DNA of 64,000 bases from Plazaster borealis (taxonomy: Eukaryota; Echinodermata; Asteroidea; Forcipulatida; Labidiasteridae). Made by a program: the position numbers and the translations under genes. How positions within the stretch are numbered: the stretch's first letter is position 1; every line of letters begins with the position of its first letter. The stretch is taken from assembly GCA_021014325.1 (NCBI GenBank), contig CM037461.1:3001501-3065500 (forward strand). The letters are read 5' to 3'. Below the pieces are notes generated by a model, which was not told the origin of the DNA, did no database searches, and saw nothing but the letters and a program-made list of their open reading frames with translations. Shown here in pieces: positions 10,508 to 20,869 of this stretch.

Positions 10508-11478
10508 GACTTCAGCAAGCAGTTAACAATATGGCTGATGATATGAAACGAGTCTTTTTGTGGTGCATACCACGTACAGTAACCACAGCACTGCTCAAAT
10601 GTCTCAGCTTTGTTGAAGGGCTTCAGGTGGTTATCGAGCCTTACGCGTGTGCTTTCCATTCAGGACCAGAGGGAAAGAAACCAAATCCTGACTTAACAGA
10701 CCCGTTTGAGAAGCGATTGCAGGAGATAAAATCAGCCCCTGTCGACGATGTGCGTGGTTATGAAGCGTCAGTCTGTACTTACAGCTTTGTCAGGGATGAA
10801 CTCCTATCATCATCTTATAAAGATACTAAGATTCTACTTTGTAAGGATATGGCGTACTCTCTTGATGCTAAGTATCACAAGCTTCCAAAAGGATTCAGAT
10901 ACAGCTTCTTGATTCGCCATCCTGCAAAGGTTTTCGTATCATGGAAAAAAATGTTCACCAAAGCTTTTGGCGAAGCCTTTGACAAAGAAGTGAATTTGCT
11001 TAAGTTACCGATTTCGTTGTATCCCGCCGGATATGGTTTCAAGGAGCTTTACGAATTGATAGAGTTTGTGGAAAAGGTACTTCATCAAGAGGCTGTCATA
11101 CTCGACACTGAAGACCTCTTGGCTGATCCACCCGGCATGTTGTCTGCCTACTGTCTTAAGATGGGTATTCCATACAAACCCGAGCTTCTCTCTTGGGAAG
11201 CAGGTGGTGAAGTCTTAGAAAAGTGGGTAACATCTAAGACGTTTGACATATCAAACAAGAGAGCTGGATATTTTGATAAAGCTTTCAATAGCAGTGGGTT
11301 CTATTGCCCAGAACCTCCCCCTGCCCTGGACAGCTTACCTGCAGATGTGCAGACCTGTGTAACAGCTTCAATGGGATACTACTCGCGCAAAACGAATCAG
11401 ACCTCTCTCCGAAGTAGCATTGAAAGCAGAAACTGCATAGAAACGAAACAATGTTATCTTTTTATGTTTTTTTTCTAA
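10508..11478 (+). CDS. P-loop sulfotransferase-like protein, copy 1, exon 2 with altered C-terminus
   Basis: The family transfers sulfate from PAPS; the substrate here is unknown. Exon 2 follows a GTTACAG acceptor, and the frame has an internal ATG at 10531 (MADDMKRV). It keeps the 5'-phosphosulfate loop (WCIPRTVTTALLK) and the 3'-phosphate motif (RHPAKVFVSWKK). An 8 bp deletion between 11382 and 11383, relative to copies 2 and 3, shifts the frame: the normal ending EKLRAKRIRPLSEVAL is replaced by about 34 unrelated residues ending in FMFFF. No exon 1 was found upstream, so a start at 10531 or an unseen 5' exon is needed. The P-loop core is complete. Activity after the C-terminal change is uncertain, and the copy may be a young pseudogene. 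Confidence 0.7.
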
Positions 11479-11498
11479 GAGATCTCGCCTAACATCTC

Positions 11499-11830
11499 AA
11501 GGCCGGACGGCCACTTCAAGGTGAGGGCTACACTTAACTGATGTGGGCTGTTGACCCAAATCAACTGTCACTAGGGGCACGTTGCCACCTACTCCTGGGG
11601 CTGAAACAGGGTTACCTCCCTCACAGTTCATAAGGATGTAGGCATATGTATCATCCACTCGGAGCCTGGCTGGTAGAGCAGAATGCACTGATATCTCCCA
11701 ACTTTTTAAAAAGCAATTATGGTTAAGTGCCTTGACCAAGGGCAAGTGTCATGACCGGGATTGGAACCCACACTCTGCTGCTGACAACACCAGAGCTTGG
11801 GTCCGGTGAACTATCCGCTCGGCCACGCTG
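11499..11830 (-). mobile_element. tRNA-derived SINE 3' of sulfotransferase copy 1
   Basis: On the minus strand it begins with a tRNA-like head: A-box TGGCCGAGCGG (about 11825 downward), then B-box-like GGTTCCAATCC (near 11760). The long spacing and extra arm suggest a Leu/Ser-type tRNA ancestor. The body continues to within about 20 bp of the stop codon. Equivalent copies sit behind copies 2 and 3, so the insertion predates the tandem duplication. Confidence 0.65.
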
Positions 11831-12749
11831 ATTATAAATGTATCACTTATGTCTTATAAAATGGAATTTGAACTATACTCTCTGGGTCATAAATACAGTT
11901 ATTGTCTGTAAAGCTATAAAGGATAGCAGGATTAGTCGGTCAGTTTTGTACATAATTATTTGGGTTTTTTATAACGAGAATTTCGTTCCTTTTCTACTTG
12001 TTTATTGATGTCAGATCATTTCTTTTTTCTGGAATGTTCTATCTGCTGGTGTTTGATGTTTGTCACAGCGTTGTTATCTAGGGCGTATATAAAAATAACA
12101 TTTTATAAGAACTTATAATTACTATTATTAAAGGGACACGTTGCTTTTGGATTGGGCGCTTTGGGCTATAAAAGCATTTGTTATCAAATGAATATGGTTG
12201 GGAAGATGTTTTGAAAGTGATTTACACAAATATACCTCGGAATTGTGTTGTTTTCCCCTTGACTTCGTGAACTAACACGGTCCGTTATTTTGTAGAACCG
12301 GTAATTTGATTTCCACTGGTAAATAGGTAAAGATCAAACAATATGTATTTTACAATGTACGCACAAAGTACAACGAACAATGAAAGACTAGCATTAAAAT
12401 ACTATATTTTCATATAGAAAGACCATTTTTACGGTTAATGACGTACTCTGTTTTTATTTTCTCCTGAAATATCCTCCCTTGGCATACTCTAAAACAAAGG
12501 AAAATTTAAAGGCCAATGTTTACTCGTTCAAGAGTCAATGCATTATTTGTTCCCCTTGCTGTAAAAAGCTGTGAGACTTCTAAGTATATTTGTTTTGTAT
12601 TTTTGAATATTTAGCATTTTGCACTGTTGGCTATTGAAGTATATTTCGTTGGGTGCACCCGTAATATGACTGATCTCTATATACTGACAGTAGATAGAGA
12701 TCAGTGTGTGTACATGTACGGGTGAATTGAATGCTAATCTCCGTGTAAA
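11831..12749. other. Spacer between sulfotransferase copies 1 and 2
   Basis: Nearly identical to 16086-17003, and to 20135-20844 in part. It includes half of a family H element (TTAA|AGGGACACGTTGC at about 12130-12300). A hairpin lies at 12667-12702 (12 bp arms ACTGATCTCTAT), about 50 bp before the exon 1 start, in the presumed 5' UTR or promoter of copy 2. Confidence 0.5.
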
Positions 12750-12804
12750 ATGGATGCGAGGTCAAAGGTGCATCTGGAAGCTTCCGGTCAGGCGCTCATA
12801 GCAG
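12750..12804 (+). CDS. Sulfotransferase-like gene copy 2, exon 1
   Basis: Starts at ATG 12750 and encodes 18 codons plus one base (MDARSKVHLEASGQALIA), ending GCAG|GTGTTG, a valid donor in phase 1. Joined to exon 2 at 14754 (CAG|GACTTCAG), the split codon becomes Gly and the frame continues GLQQAVNNMADDMKRV. That in-frame join is the main evidence for the exon. The same exon occurs at 17004-17058, and a diverged one at 22950-23004. The donor GT is part of a 9 bp duplication made by the element inserted at 12814. Confidence 0.75.
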
Positions 12805-12813
12805 GTGTTGGCG

Positions 12814-12996
12814 CAACCTCGTCCCCATGGTTTGTCGAGCAGTACGAGGTTGACCGCTCTCTCACCCTGGTATTGTTTACGTTATACTTTTGTACACCAG
12901 TCGTTGTCCAATCAGGGTCCAAGTAAGGAGTTTCCCTCCCAGGGTTTACTATTGTTAACATGGTTGGAAATAAAGTAAACCATGGAGACGAGGTTG
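12814..12996. mobile_element. Foldback element with 9 bp duplication at the exon 1 donor (copy 2)
   Basis: 183 bp with long inverted ends (CAACCTCGTCCCCATGG ... CCATGGAGACGAGGTTG). It is flanked by GTGTTGGCG (12805-12813) and GTGTCGGCG (12997-13005). The orphan exon at 22950 shows the empty site: its donor runs straight into GTATCTGGCGTTATTCACGA. A 9 bp duplication with long inverted ends is typical of Mutator-like elements. Confidence 0.75.
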
Positions 12997-13338
12997 GTGT
13001 CGGCGTTATTCACGAGCCCCGAAGTGTGACGTCGGATGGTCAGGCTACGCCAATCCTACCGTGGAGGTAACAATTGACTTAATGCAACAAGGGTAAATGT
13101 CATTGAACCCAAAACAATGGCAACGACAAAAACGCAGACGCAGAGCCGGTCAACAGCATAGCATTCAATCAATCGGAACGTTGACTGATACTTAAATATA
13201 TTTTGTGTAGGCATTGGTAAAAGCTCTTTGGGATTTCAACGAGTGCAGAATATACCCTGTAAAGACTGAGTAAGTATATTCACGTTAATCATGTAAAACT
13301 ATATATAGAAGCAATTCGATGTTTTAAGTCTTCATTAA

Positions 13339-13701
13339 AGGCACTGAACACGTTTGGTAATTGTCAAAGACCAGTATTCTCACTTGGTGTATCCCAACAT
13401 ATGCATAAAATAACAAGCCTGTGAAAATTTGGGCTCAATTGGTCATTGAAGTTGCAAGAAAATGATGAAAGAAAAAACACCGTTGTTGTACAAATTTGTG
13501 TGCTTTCAGATAGGAAGGCTTCTTGCAAGAAGTATTTTATTATTTTAGTGAGAAATTACCTCTTTCTCAAAAACTACGTTACTTCAGAGGGAGTCGTTTC
13601 TCACAATGTTTTATACTATCAACAGCTCTCCGTTGCTCGTTACGAAGTAAGTTTTTATGCTAATATATATTTTGAGTAATTACCAAACGTGTATAGTGCC
13701 T
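13339..13701 (+). mobile_element. TTAA-site MITE, family A, copy 3
   Basis: Lies in intron 1 of sulfotransferase copy 2. The left flank is TTAA and the right flank is changed to TATA. It is the same insertion as 17592-17954, carried along by the tandem duplication. Confidence 0.8.
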
Positions 13702-13796
13702 TATAAGAACTGTGAGTTTTCAAAGTGTGAATTTTGTTTACGGGTTTAGTATAAAACACCAATGAACTCTTCTTAGTTCTAATTTGGCTAACTAAC

Positions 13797-13989
13797 CAGG
13801 CGCGGATCCAGGGGGGGGGGGCGTGGGGGGCGCACGTCCCCCCTTTTTCATATAAAAAAAAAAAAAGAGGGAGAAAAGAAAAAAAGAGGAGAGAGAGAGA
13901 AGGAGGTGGAGAAATGGGGAAGGGAAGATTTTGCTGCTTGGTATATTTTCACGCCCCCCCCCGTTTGGAAAATCCTGGATCCGCCCATG
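13797..13989. mobile_element. Family F short MITE with CTAAC duplication (copy 2 intron only)
   Basis: 193 bp with ends CAGGCGCGGATCCAGG and ATCCTGGATCCGCCCATG. It is flanked by CTAAC (13792-13796, 13990-13994). The equivalent intron of copy 3 (about 18049) has a single CTAAC and no insert. The interior is a G-run, a purine-rich tract and a C-run. Confidence 0.85.
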
Positions 13990-14230
13990 CTAACGTCCTT
14001 GGAAAGGAAAACTTTAAAAAACCCAATAGTTTTCTGTCATTTTCATGTTCCTGCAGCGGTGAACATAAAGAAAATAGTTTGTGGACTGTCTGTTTCATAG
14101 CACTCGCTACATCAATGATATCATTCACTTTGTTAAAATATTATTTCGTTCCTGAATTTGACAGTTGTTTTCTCTTTATTGGTCAGGATAATCAAAGCTG
14201 AAAATTGCGATGGAGTTAAAGTAGGCCTCA

Positions 14231-14264
<34 letters not shown>

Positions 14265-14753
14265 AAATTCACCCTTTATTGATTTAGGGTAAAATTATAT
14301 CACTTTGTAATTTTGATCAAAGCAGAGAATACGTTAATAAAGCTAAAAAGAAACGCATAAATAGACCATAAAATGTGTACCGGTAGGCCTATAACTAATT
14401 TGTCAAAAATTGTGCAAATTAAATATATATCTGTAGAACAAAAATGACCGGTACCAAGTTGTGCACGGTTGTTATAATTCATGTTGAGTAGCCTGCAGTG
14501 CTAGCGATAAAGGGCTAGCCGAATAATTATTTAAAAAAATGTCGACTTGTTAGAAACGCAATGTCAGCTTCACTTCTTACCGACTTGCCGTTAAACTAAT
14601 CTGTTACATGTTTTTGAGGCAGACAGAAGGCATCTCCGTTCAAACATGCTTCATTTATTATATCGATGGTTTGTTTGTTAAAATGCTGTGAATGCATTAT
14701 TGTTTTCATTTTAATTATTATTGTATCAGCTGGCTGTTTGGTTTTTGTTACAG
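13990..14753 (+). other. Rest of intron 1, sulfotransferase copy 2
   Basis: Includes a poly-A run (about 14228-14262) and ends in a good polypyrimidine tract and acceptor (gtttttgttacag, to 14753). It is almost identical to 18050-18804. Confidence 0.7.
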
Positions 14754-15694
14754 GACTTCAGCAAGCAGTTAACAATATGGCCGATGATATGAAACGAGTC
14801 TTTGTGTGGTGCATACCACGTACAGTATCCACAGCACTGGTCAAATGTCTCAGCTTTGTTGAAGGGCTTCAGGTGGTTTTCGAGCCTTACGCGTGTGCCT
14901 TCAAATCAGGACCAGAGGGAAAGAAACCAAATCCTGACTTAACAGACCCGTTTGAGAAGCGATTTCAGGAGATAAAATCAGCCCCTGTCGACGATGTGCG
15001 TGGTTATGAAGCGTCAGTCTGTACTTACAGCTTTGTCAGGGATGAACTCCTATCATCATCTTATAAAGATACTAAGATCCTACTTTGTAAGGATATGGCT
15101 TACTCTCTTGATGCAAAGTATCACAAGCTTCCCAAAGGATTCAGATACAGCTTCTTGATTCGCCATCCTGCGAAGGTTTTCGTATCATGGAAAAAAATGT
15201 ACACGAAAGCATTTGGCGAAGCCTTTGACAAAGAAGTGAATTTGCTTAAGTTACCAATTTCGTTGTATCCCGCCGGATATGGTTTCAAGGAGCTTTACGA
15301 ATTGATAGAGTTTGTGGAAAAGGTACTTCATCAAGAGGCTGTCATACTCGACACTGAAGACCTCTTGGCTGATCCACCCGGCATGTTGTCTGCCTACTGT
15401 CTTAAGATGGGTATTCCATACAAACCCGAGCTTCTCTCTTGGGAAGCAGGTGGTGAAGTCTTAGAAAAGTGGGTAACATCTAAGACGTTTGACATATCAA
15501 ACAAGAGAGCTGGATATTTTGATAAAGCTTTCAATAGCAGTGGGTTCTATTGCCCGGAACCTCCACCTGCCCTGAACAGCTTACCTGTAGATGTGCAGAC
15601 CTGTGTAAGAGCTTCAATGGGATACTACGAGAAACTTCGCGCAAAACGAATCAGACCTCTCTCCGAAGTAGCATTGAAAGCAGAAACTGCATAG
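14754..15694 (+). CDS. P-loop sulfotransferase-like protein, copy 2, exon 2 (intact gene)
   Basis: With exon 1 (12750-12804) this gives a 331-residue protein. It probably belongs to the sulfotransferase superfamily, using PAPS; the acceptor is unknown. The 5'-phosphosulfate loop is WCIPRTVSTALVK (residues 37-49), with Arg/Thr replacing the classic KSGTT. The 3'-phosphate site is RHPAKVFVSWKK (Arg155, Ser163). There is no signal peptide or membrane anchor in the spliced product, so it is probably cytosolic. Reading back into the intron adds a hydrophobic stretch from an ATG at 14666, but the acceptor at 14751-14753 makes that unlikely. It ends GYYEKLRAKRIRPLSE. This is the only copy in the window with both exons and no frameshift. 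Similar deuterostome proteins are sometimes mislabelled 'branched-chain aminotransferase-like'. Confidence 0.82.
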
Positions 15695-15752
15695 AAACGA
15701 AACAATGTTATCTTTTTATGTTTTTTTTCCCAAGAGATCTCGCCTAACATCT

Positions 15753-16085
15753 CAAGGCCGGACGGCCACTTCAAGGTGAGGGCTACACTTAACTGTTGTG
15801 GGCTGTTTACCCAAATCAACTGTCACCAGGGGCACGTTGCCACCTACTCCTGGGGCTGAAACAGGGTTACCTCCCTCACAGTTCATAAGGATGTAGGCAT
15901 GTATCATCCACTAGGAGCCTGGCTGGTAGAGCAGAATGCACTGATATCTCCCAACTTTTTAAAAAGCAATTATGGTTAAGTGCCCTGACCAAGGGCAAGT
16001 GTCATGACCGGGATTGGAACCCACACTCTGCTGCTGACAACACCAGAGCTTGGGTCCGGTGAACTATCCGCTCAGCCACGCTGAT
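15753..16085 (-). mobile_element. tRNA-derived SINE 3' of sulfotransferase copy 2
   Basis: Same element and position as 11499-11830: B-box-like GGTTCCAATCC and A-box TGGCTGAGCGG on the minus strand. It starts about 60 bp after the stop codon, so the mature 3' UTR probably contains it in antisense. Confidence 0.65.
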
Positions 16086-17003
16086 TATAAATGTATCACT
16101 TATGTCTTATAAAATGGAATTTGAACTATACTCTCTGGGTCATAAATACAGTTATTGTCTGTAAAGCTATAAAGGATAGCAGGATTAGTCGGTCAGTTTT
16201 GTACATAATTATTTGGGTTTTTTATAACGAGAATTTCGTTCCTTTTCTACTTGTTTATTGATGTCAGATCATTTCTTTTTTTCTGGAATGTTCTATCTGC
16301 TGGTGTTTGATGTTTGTCACAGCGTTGTTATCTAGGGCGTATATAAAAATAACGTTTTATAAGAACTTATAATTACTATTATTAAAGGGACACGTTGCTT
16401 TTGGATTGGGCGCTTTGGGCTATAAAAGCATTTGTTATCAAATGAATATGGTTGGGAAGATGTTTTGAAAGTGATTTACACAAATATACCTCGGAATTGT
16501 GTTGTTTTCCCCTTGACTTCGTGAACTAACACGGTCCGTCATTTTGTAGAACCGGAAATTTGATTTCCACTGGTAAATAGGTAAAGATCAAACAATATGT
16601 ATTTTACAATGTACGCACAAAGTACAACGAACAATGAAAGACTAGCGTTAAAATACTATATATTCATATAGAAAGACCATTTTTACGGTTAATGCCGTAC
16701 TCTGTTTTTATTTTCTCCTGAAATATCCTCCCTTGGCATACTCTAAAACAAAGGAAAATTCAAAGGCCAATGTTTACTCGTTCAAGAGTCAATGCATTAT
16801 TTGTTCCCCTTGCTGTAAAAAGCTGTGAGACTTCTAAGTATATTTGTTTTGTATTTTTGAATATTTAGCATTTTGCACTGTTTGCTATTGAAGTATATTT
16901 CGTTGGGTGCACCCGTAATATCACTGATCTCTATATACTGACAGTAGATAGAGATCAGTGTGTGTACATGTACGGGTGAATTGAATGCTAATCTACGTGT
17001 AAA
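16086..17003. other. Spacer between sulfotransferase copies 2 and 3
   Basis: Almost identical to 11831-12749, including the half family H element and the 12 bp-arm hairpin (about 16921-16956) just before exon 1. Confidence 0.6.
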
Positions 17004-17058
17004 ATGGATGCGAGGTCAAAGGTACATCTGGAAGCTTCCGGTCAGGCGCTCATAGCAG
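17004..17058 (+). CDS. Sulfotransferase-like gene copy 3, exon 1
   Basis: ATG at 17004, 18 codons plus one base, donor GCAG|GTGTCA. It encodes the same residues as exon 1 of copy 2. It splices in phase to 18805, but exon 2 of this copy is frameshifted. Confidence 0.7.
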
Positions 17059-17067
17059 GTGTCAGCG

Positions 17068-17250
17068 CAACTTCGTCCCCATGGTTTGTCGAGCAGTACG
17101 AGGTTGACCGCTCTCTCACCCTGGTATTGTTTACGTTAGACTTTTGTACACCAGTCGTTGTCCAATCAGGGTCCAAGTAAGGAGTTTCCCTCCCAGGGTT
17201 TACTATTGTTAACATGGTTGGAAATAAAGTAAACCATGGGGACGAGGTTG
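17068..17250. mobile_element. Foldback element with 9 bp duplication at the exon 1 donor (copy 3)
   Basis: Duplicate of 12814-12996, flanked by GTGTCAGCG (17059-17067) and GTGTCGGCG (17251-17259). The insertion came before the tandem duplication. Confidence 0.75.
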
Positions 17251-17591
17251 GTGTCGGCGTTATTCACGAGCCCGAAGTGTGACCTCGGATGGTCAGGCTA
17301 CGCCAATCCTACCGTGGAGGTAACAATTGACTTAATGCAACAAGGGTCAATGTCATTGAACCCAAAACAATGGCAACGACAAAAACGCAGACGCAGAGCC
17401 GGTCAACAGCATAGCATTCAATCAATCGGAACGTTGACTGATACTTAAATATATTTTGTGTAGGCATTGGTAAAAGCTCTTTGGGATTTCAACGAGTGCA
17501 GAATATACCCTGTAAAGACTGAGTAAGTATATTCACGTTAATCATGTAAAACTATATATAGAAGCAATTCAATGTTTTAAGTCTTCATTAA

Positions 17592-17954
17592 AGGCACTGA
17601 ACACGTTTGGTAATTGTCAAAGACCAGTATTCTCACTTGGTGTATCCCAACATATGCATAAAATAACAAGCCTGTGAACATTTGGGCTCAATTGGTCATT
17701 GAAGTTGCAAGAAAATGATGAAAGAAAAAACACCGTTGTTGTACAAATTTGTGTGCTTTCAGATAGGAAGGCTTCTTGCGAGAAGTATTTTATTATTTTA
17801 GTGAGAAATTACCTCATTCTCAAAAACTACGTTACTTCAGAGGGAGTCGTTTCTCACAATGTTTTATACTATCAACAGCTCTCCGTTGCTCGTTACCAAG
17901 TAAGTTTTTATGCTAATCTATATTTTGAGTAATTACCAAACGTGTACAGTGCCT
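17592..17954 (+). mobile_element. TTAA-site MITE, family A, copy 4
   Basis: Duplicate of 13339-13701 in intron 1 of copy 3, with the same TTAA/TATA flanks. Confidence 0.8.
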
Positions 17955-18804
17955 TATAAGAACTGAGAGTTTTCAAAGTGTGAATTTTGTTTACGGGTTT
18001 AGTATAAAACACCAATGAACTCTTCTTAGTTCTAATTTGGCTAACTAACGTCCTTGGAAAGGAAAACTTAAAAAAAAAACCCAATAGTTTTCTGTCATTT
18101 TCATGTTCCTGCAGCGGTGAACATAAAGAAAATAGTTTGTGGACTGTCTGTTTCATAGCACTCGCTACATCAATGATATCATTCACTTTGTTAAAATATT
18201 ATTTCGTTCCTGAATTTGACAGTTGTTTTCTCTTTATTGGTCAGGATAATCAAAGCTGAAAATTGCGATGGAGTTAAAGTAGGCCTCACAAAAAAAAAAA
18301 AAAAAAAAATGAAATTCACCCTTTACTGATTTAGGGTAAAATTATATCACTTTGTAATTTCGATCAAAGCAGAGAATAAATACGTTAATATAGCTAAAAA
18401 GAAACGCATAAATAGACCATAAAATGTGTACCGGTAGGCCTATAACTAATTTGTCAAAAATTGTGCAAATTAAATATATATCTGTAGAACAAAAATGACC
18501 GGTACCAAGTTGTGCACGGTTGTTATAATTCATGTTGAGTAGCCTGCAGTGCTAGCAATAAAGGGCTAGCCGAATAATTATTTAAAAAAATGTCGACTTG
18601 TTAGAAACGCAATGTCAGCTTCACTTCTTACCGACTTGCCGTTAAACTAATCTGTTACATGTTTTTGAGGCAGACAGAAGGCATCTCCGTTCAAACATGC
18701 TTCATTTATTATATCGATGGTTTGTTTGTAAAAATGCTGTGAATGCATTGTTGTTTTCATTTTAATTATTATTGTATCAGCTGGCTGTTTGGTTTTTGTT
18801 ACAG

Positions 18805-19744
18805 GACTTCAGCAAGCAGTTAACAATATGGCCGATGATATGAAACAGTCTTTGTGTGGTGCATACCACGTACAGTATCCACAGCACTGGTCAAATGTCT
18901 CAGCTTTGTTGAAGGGCTTCAGGTGGTTTTCGAGCCTTACGCGTGTGCCTTCAAATCAGGACCAGAGGGAAAGAAACCAAATCCTGACTTAACAGACCCG
19001 TTTGAGAAGCGATTTCAGGAGATAAAATCAGCCCCTGTCGACGATGTGCGTGGTTATGAAGCGTCAGTCTGTACTTACAGCTTTGTCAGGGATGAACTCC
19101 TATCATCATCTTATAAAGATACTAAGATCCTACTTTGTAAGGATATGGCTTACTCTCTTGATGCAAAGTATCACAAGCTTCCCAAAGGATTCAGATACAG
19201 CTTCTTGATTCGCCATCCTGCGAAGGTTTTCGTATCATGGAAAAAAATGTACACGAAAGCATTTGGCGAAGCCTTTGACAAAGAAGTGAATTTGCTTAAG
19301 TTACCAATTTCGTTGTATCCCGCCGGATATGGTTTCAAGGAGCTTTACGAATTGATAGAGTTTGTGGAAAAGGTACTTCATCAAGAGGCTGTCGTACTCG
19401 ACACTGAAGACCTCTTGGCTGATCCACCCGGCATGTTGTCTGCCTACTGTCTTAAGATGGGTATTCCATACAAACCCGAGCTTCTCTCTTGGGAAGCAGG
19501 TGGTGAAGTCTTAGAAAAGTGGGTAACATCTAAGACGTTCGACATATCAAACAAGAGAGCTGGGTATTTTGATAAAGCTTTCAATAGCAGTGGGTTCTAT
19601 TGTCCGGAACCTCCCCCTGCACTGGACAGCTTACCTGCAGATGTCCAGACTTGTGTAAGAGCTTCAATGGGATACTACGAGAAACTTCGCGCAAAACGAA
19701 TCAGACCTCTCTCCGAAGTAGCATTGAAAGCAGAAACTGCATAG
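18805..19744 (+). pseudogene. P-loop sulfotransferase-like protein, copy 3, exon 2 with a 1 bp deletion
   Basis: Nearly identical to copy 2, but one G is missing between 18846 and 18847 (gaaacagtc against gaaacgagtc). Translation from exon 1 or from MADDM therefore leaves the frame just before the P-loop and stops at 18992. In the restored phase an in-frame TGA lies directly upstream, so no simple alternative start rescues the loop. From about 18854 on, the original frame is open to the normal stop and keeps RHPAKVFVSWKK and the EKLRAKRIRPLSE ending. With everything else intact, this is either a very young pseudogene or an assembly/base-call error. Confidence 0.7.
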
Positions 19745-19797
19745 AAACGAAACAATGTTTTCTTAGATGCTTTTTTGTCTAAGAGATGTCGCCTAAC

Positions 19798-20134
19798 ATC
19801 TCGAGGCCGGAAGGCCACTTCAAGGTGAGGGCTACACTTAACTGATTTGGGCAGTCGAACCCAAATCAACTGTCACCAGGGGCACGTTGCCACCCACTAA
19901 TGGGGCTGAAACAGGGTTACCTCCTTCACAGTTCATAAGGATATAGGCATGGGTATCATCCACTAGGAGCCTGGCTGGTAGAACAGAATGCACTGATACC
20001 TTCCCAAGTTTTTAAAAAGCAATTATGGTTAAGTGCCTTGACCAAGGGCAAGTGTCATGACCGGGATTGGAACCCACACTCTGCTGCTGACAACACCAGA
20101 GCTTGGGTCCGGTGAACTATCCGCTCGGCCACGC
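19798..20134 (-). mobile_element. tRNA-derived SINE 3' of sulfotransferase copy 3
   Basis: Third copy of the SINE behind the gene array. It is slightly more diverged than those at 11499 and 15753. Confidence 0.65.
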
Positions 20135-20844
20135 TGATTATAAATGTATCACTTATGTCTTATAAAATGGAATTTGAACTATACTCTCTGGGCCATAAAT
20201 ACAGTTATTGTCTGTAAAGCTATAAAGGATAGCAGGATTAATACAAACTTATAATAGTCGGTCAGTTTTGTATAAAATTATTTTGGTTTTTATATAACGA
20301 GAATTTCGTTCCTGTTCTACTTGTTTATTGATGTCAGATCATTCTTTTTCCCCGGAATGTTCTATCTGCTGGTGTTTGATATTGGCACAGCGTTGTTTTC
20401 TATATAAAAATAACGTTTTATAAGAACTTATTATTACTATTATTAAAGGGATACGTTGCTTTTGGATTGGGCGCTTTGGGCTATAAAAGCATTTGTTATT
20501 AAATGAATATGGTTGGGAAGATGTTTTGAAAGTAGAATATAATGATTTACACAAATATACCTCGGAACTGTGTTGTTTTCCTCCTCTACTTCGTGAACTA
20601 ACACGATCCACCATTTTGTAGAACCGGAAATTTGATTTCCAATGGTGAATAGGTAAAGATCAAACAATATGTATTTTACAATGTACGCACAAAGTTCAAC
20701 GAACAATAAAAGACTAGCATTAAAATACTATATATTCATATAGAAAGACCATTTTTACGGTTAATGCCGTACTCTGTTTTTATTTTCTCCTGAAATATCC
20801 TCCCTTGGCATACTCTAAAACAAAGGAAAATTTAAAGGCAAATG
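20135..20844. other. 3' flank of copy 3; end of the tandem duplication
   Basis: Matches 11831-12520 with about 40 bp of small indels. Homology stops at about 20844, after 'aaaatttaaaggc', which marks the right edge of the tandem unit. Confidence 0.6.
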
Positions 20845-20869
20845 TTAAACTCTCTTTCGGCCATGTTAG

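Noticed and set aside
14666..14753. Hydrophobic N-terminal extension of sulfotransferase copy 2 (membrane anchor)
   Set aside because: It overlaps a clear polypyrimidine tract and CAG acceptor, and an upstream exon splices in frame at 14754. It is not preserved in copy 1.
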